Shown in pieces: positions 23,807 through 26,130 of a stretch of DNA of 26,130 nucleotides. The position numbers were made by a program, and so were the translations under genes. Positions within the stretch are counted from its first letter, which is position 1. Each line of letters opens with the position of its first letter. This stretch comes from UBA1794 sp050946375. Lineage in GTDB: Bacteria > Bacteroidota > Bacteroidia > Bacteroidales > Bacteroidaceae. The stretch covers positions 1 to 26,130 of the forward strand of contig JBMNUT010000022.1 of assembly GCA_050946375.1 (NCBI GenBank). Direction: 5' to 3'. The notes beneath the pieces were generated by a model. That model ran no database searches, was not told the origin of the DNA, and worked only from the letters and a program-made list of their open reading frames with translations.

Positions 23807-24289
23807 TTATTCGTCGCTGTCCGCATCGTCCGGCTCGGCCACTGTGTGCGAGCGCAGAGTCCGCATCATTTCTTCATTGCAGGCCCCCTCTTCGTGCATG
23901 TGCTGCATGGGAAGGCTCAAGGCTATGAACTCATACAGATACCACGACACGTCGATTTTCCCGTCTGACTCGGAGACTATCACCAGGTCGTCTCCCTCGT
24001 CGGAAAACTCCGGGCCAAACTTAGCCCTCAGTTCCTGACTGACGTCAACCGGATAGTCCATCGCATCCAGGCAGCGGTCGCACGTCAACTGTACGACGCC
24101 TTGCAGGGAAAAAGACAAGACGTGATACCCCGTGCACGGCTCAACCCGGACTTTCGCCTTAATCTTGCCGCCAAGAATCTCGCCGGCTTCGATGGCTGCG
24201 AAGAATCCGTCATCCAAACTGTAGTCGAACTCTGCCGCTTCGGAGAGGATGCGCTTCAAATCAATCGTATAGGTTTCCAAATTTCCCAT
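23807..24289 (-). CDS. DUF177 (YceD-type) protein
   Basis: A 160-residue member of the DUF177/YceD family, which is nearly always found just before rpmF and is linked to 23S rRNA accumulation. The family mark is VQLTCDRCLDAMDYPV with Cys70 and Cys73; a third Cys lies in EEGACNEEM near residue 137. The C-terminus is acidic (DDADSDE). ATG 24289 is used; the -7 box ends nine bases upstream, so the leader is only a few bases long. First gene of the operon that runs to der. Confidence 0.9.
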   Translation of the reverse strand: MGNLETYTIDLKRILSEAAEFDYSLDDGFFAAIEAGEILGGKIKAKVRVEPCTGYHVLSFSLQGVVQLTCDRCLDAMDYPVDVSQELRAKFGPEFSDEGDDLVIVSESDGKIDVSWYLYEFIALSLPMQHMHEEGACNEEMMRTLRSHTVAEPDDADSDE

Positions 24290-24298
24290 TTTGGGCTG

Positions 24299-24306
24299 CA
24301 AAGATA
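24299..24306 (-). promoter_or_regulatory. -7 box of the DUF177-rpmF-fabH-era-der operon
   Basis: TATCTTTG on the minus strand, a perfect TAnnTTTG, nine bases before ATG 24289. No TTTG at -33. The transcript would start within a few bases of the start codon. Confidence 0.6.
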
Positions 24307-24466
24307 CAAATAAATTCTCTACTTATCCTTTTTCTGCTCTCTTTTATCTATTTTTCGTATTGAAAAACACGGGGAAAGGCGATTCTCTCCGCAGAGGAGA
24401 GCTGCATTTAAACTGCGGGCGGCACATGCCGGCTGCGCATTTCATGCTGAAGAGCTTAAAATTTGC

Positions 24467-24554
24467 GGCATGACTTTTGGCAGTTTGCCTTGCATCTTTT
24501 TCCGTACCGATGCAAGGCAAATCACAAGCCGATGCTCTTCCTCTTTCCGGGAGG
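24467..24554. repeat. 22-bp repeat array H with a perfect 13-bp hairpin
   Basis: Units at 24467 (GGCATGACTTTT with GGCAGTTTGC), 24489 (CTTGCATCTTTT with TCCGTACCGA), 24511 (TGCAAGGC then AAATCACAAGCCGA) and 24533 (decayed). TTTGCCTTGCATC (24484-24496) and GATGCAAGGCAAA (24509-24521) are exact inverted repeats around 12 bases. The array ends one base before the histidine kinase stop codon. The hairpin could also end the kinase transcript, though no long T-run follows. Confidence 0.75.
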
Positions 24555-24555
24555 A

Positions 24556-25725
24556 CTACAAGCGTAATTCTATGCGGAATGTGGTACCGGCGTTCAGTTC
24601 GGAGCGCTTGACGAAAATACGCCCCCGATGATATTCTTCCACGATGCGTTTGGCCAGCGAAAGTCCCAGTCCCCAACCGCGTTTCTTGGTCGTATAACCG
24701 GGTTGGAAGATGGTCTTGTATTTAGACTTCATGATGCCCTTTCCGGTATCCGTCACTTCTATCCAGCAGCGCTTCCCGCGACTGGCGAGCCCCATGCGCA
24801 GCGTTATCTGACCCTCGCCCTGCATGGCATCCACCGCATTCTTCAGGAGCACCTCAATCACCCACTCGAACAACGATACATTCAAAGGTAATATTATATC
24901 TTCAACGTCCTGATAAGCCAGTACGAACTTGACCCGTTTCGAAACCCGCCGCTGCAAATAGTCGACCACCGAGTCCAATACCCGACGCAACGAGGCAGGC
25001 GAAAGCTCGGCCACCGAACCGATTTTCGAAAAACGGTCGGCCACCAGCTGCAACCGCGCCACATCTTTGTCCATTTCCTTAATCAGCTCGTCTTCCGGAT
25101 AAGAAGAATGCAAAATGTTCGTCCACGCCATCAGCGAAGAGATAGGCGTCCCCAGCTGATGGGCCGTCTCCTTCGAGAGACCTACCCACACCTTGTTTTG
25201 CTCCGAACGCTTCAGACTCATCAGCGCCACAATAGCCACCGCTACATAGAGCATCACTACCAGCAACTGGGCATAAGGGTAAAGCCGGAGCAACTTCAAT
25301 ATCTCCGAATCATCGTAGAGTACATCTATATAATAGGAATCCTTTCCGGCCTCCGGCTGCAAATAGATTCGTATGCGTCGGCCGCTGCTGTCGAACAATT
25401 CCGCCTTCGATTTCAAATATTCGTCGGACGAGGAAAGGGGAACATTTATGTTACGGAAGTCCTGAATATCGCCGTCTTTCCCGCGCACGATGGTAGGAAT
25501 TGTCGTATTGTTGTTCAATACCCGCAGGACAAGCGTCAGATCAGTATGCTCATCGGCATGGTTCAAGGAGCGCACGGCCTCTGCCCACACCTCCATTTTC
25601 TTATATTCCTCCGTACGTAAGTCTGATACCATAACTGCCGAAATCCATAACGAAGCGACAGCCAACAGTAAGGCAACGACTACCAACCAGACTTTAATGT
25701 TTCCAATACGGCTCCAGAAATGCAT
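24556..25725 (-). CDS. Sensor histidine kinase
   Basis: A 389-residue membrane sensor kinase. Two membrane segments (about 11-34 and 149-170) flank a periplasmic domain of about 115 residues of unknown ligand. The H-box is SKETAHQLGTPISSL with phospho-acceptor His189, a variant with Gln after His that is common in Bacteroidetes. The ATPase domain has the N-box LLKNAVDAM (Asn296), G1 DTGKGI (326-331) and G2 GWGLGLSLAKRIV (350-362). No response regulator gene lies next to it, so its partner must be elsewhere. The stop codon TAG abuts repeat array H. The start is the first in-frame ATG before the membrane segment. Confidence 0.92.
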   Translation of the reverse strand: MHFWSRIGNIKVWLVVVALLLAVASLWISAVMVSDLRTEEYKKMEVWAEAVRSLNHADEHTDLTLVLRVLNNNTTIPTIVRGKDGDIQDFRNINVPLSSSDEYLKSKAELFDSSGRRIRIYLQPEAGKDSYYIDVLYDDSEILKLLRLYPYAQLLVVMLYVAVAIVALMSLKRSEQNKVWVGLSKETAHQLGTPISSLMAWTNILHSSYPEDELIKEMDKDVARLQLVADRFSKIGSVAELSPASLRRVLDSVVDYLQRRVSKRVKFVLAYQDVEDIILPLNVSLFEWVIEVLLKNAVDAMQGEGQITLRMGLASRGKRCWIEVTDTGKGIMKSKYKTIFQPGYTTKKRGWGLGLSLAKRIVEEYHRGRIFVKRSELNAGTTFRIELRL

Positions 25726-25934
25726 ATCTTATTCCCGTCTCTTTTCTCATGATTCATATATAATAACGTATAAGCGCATGCCTTATTGCCAAACAAAGGG
25801 CATGTTTCTCAACTGAAGCCTAATGTCTCTTCCACATTTCCGCTCTCGTATTGATAAGATAAAGAATAAGAATGAAGTCCCTCTCCCAACTCCTTCTTTT
25901 CCTATCTGCCGCTGCAATAATAGCCCGCTCATGC
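25726..25934. other. Intergenic region without a supported gene
   Basis: About 210 bp between the kinase start and the rrn terminator. No coding frame, clear promoter or repeat unit was recognised. Confidence 0.5.
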
Positions 25935-25939
25935 AACAC

Positions 25940-25995
25940 CCGATAAAAACAATGAGCGCATCAGCAGAGGTCCTGTCCCTCGACTGATGCGCTCA
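25940..25995 (-). terminator. rrn operon terminator
   Basis: On the minus strand TGAGCGCATCAG and CTGATGCGCTCA (25984-25995 and 25953-25964 on the + strand) are perfect 12-bp arms, followed by TTGTTTTTAT. It lies just after the 5S gene. Confidence 0.88.
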
Positions 25996-26004
25996 ACTAT
26001 TACA

Positions 26005-26112
26005 AACGGCGGCGACCTACTCTCCCACTTGCGCAGTACCATCGGCGCATACGGGCTTAACTGCTCTGTTCGGAATGGGAAGAGGTGGAACCCCGATGCT
26101 ATAACCGCCTGA
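26005..26112 (-). rRNA. rrf: 5S rRNA
   Basis: The reverse complement has the Bacteroides 5S sequence: GGCGGTTATAGCATCGGGG, CCACCTCTTCCCATTCCGAA, GCCGATGGTACTGCGC and GTGGGAGAGTAGGTCGCCGC. Ends are set by the pairing of the terminal GGCGG and CCGCC arms and may be off by a few bases. It is the last gene of an rrn operon to the right of the window. Confidence 0.95.
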
Positions 26113-26130
26113 AATAAGGTTGACATATCA

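Overview
The window comes from a Bacteroidales genome, most likely a GC-rich Bacteroides or close relative. The 16S fragment at the left edge has a typical Bacteroides 5' end. Promoters follow the Bacteroidetes pattern (TTTG or TTG at -33, TAnnTTTG at -7, about 19-21 bp apart). The gene content also fits: ssb-gldE-gldD-phosphopantetheinyl transferase order, a DUF1573 protein, and a DUF177-rpmF-fabH-era-der operon. No phage, transposon, integrase or CRISPR genes were found.

Layout. The 5' end of a 16S rRNA gene (minus strand) with two tandem promoters lies at the left edge, and a 5S gene (minus strand) with its terminator at the right edge, so the 26 kb lies between two rrn operons in the same orientation. 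From left to right: a flavodoxin-fold iron-sulfur flavoprotein (+), a carboxyltransferase-type decarboxylase/carboxylase subunit (-), tRNA-Asp (+), a small lipoprotein (-), a + strand run of HAD phosphatase, DUF1573 protein and MazG, then ssb, a fused gldE-gldD gene and a phosphopantetheinyl transferase. The rest is on the minus strand: a secreted lethal-factor-like zinc peptidase, a NhaC-type antiporter with MarC, an operon of FAD oxidoreductase, thioredoxin-like protein and GT-C glycosyltransferase, a MATE exporter, the Der/Era/FabH/L32/DUF177 operon, and an orphan histidine kinase.

The most unusual signal is not a gene. Nearly every non-operonic intergenic gap holds a degenerate tandem array with a strict 22-bp period (about two helical turns). 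The unit is near-palindromic: TGCARGRCTTTT followed by YCNGAAARGA. I count eight intergenic arrays plus one inside a reading frame. Arrays end on or next to stop codons of minus-strand genes (C, E, F, H), or run directly into promoters on the + side (A, B, D). Two form strong hairpins (G, H).

The in-frame array lies at the joint where gldE and gldD, normally separate genes, are one open reading frame. Three units (66 bp, 22 codons) cover the place where the gldE stop and gldD start would be. The fused protein also lacks the usual GldE DUF21 membrane domain and keeps an internal lipobox. All alignments were made by eye; genome-wide motif searches and structure or expression checks are named with each finding.
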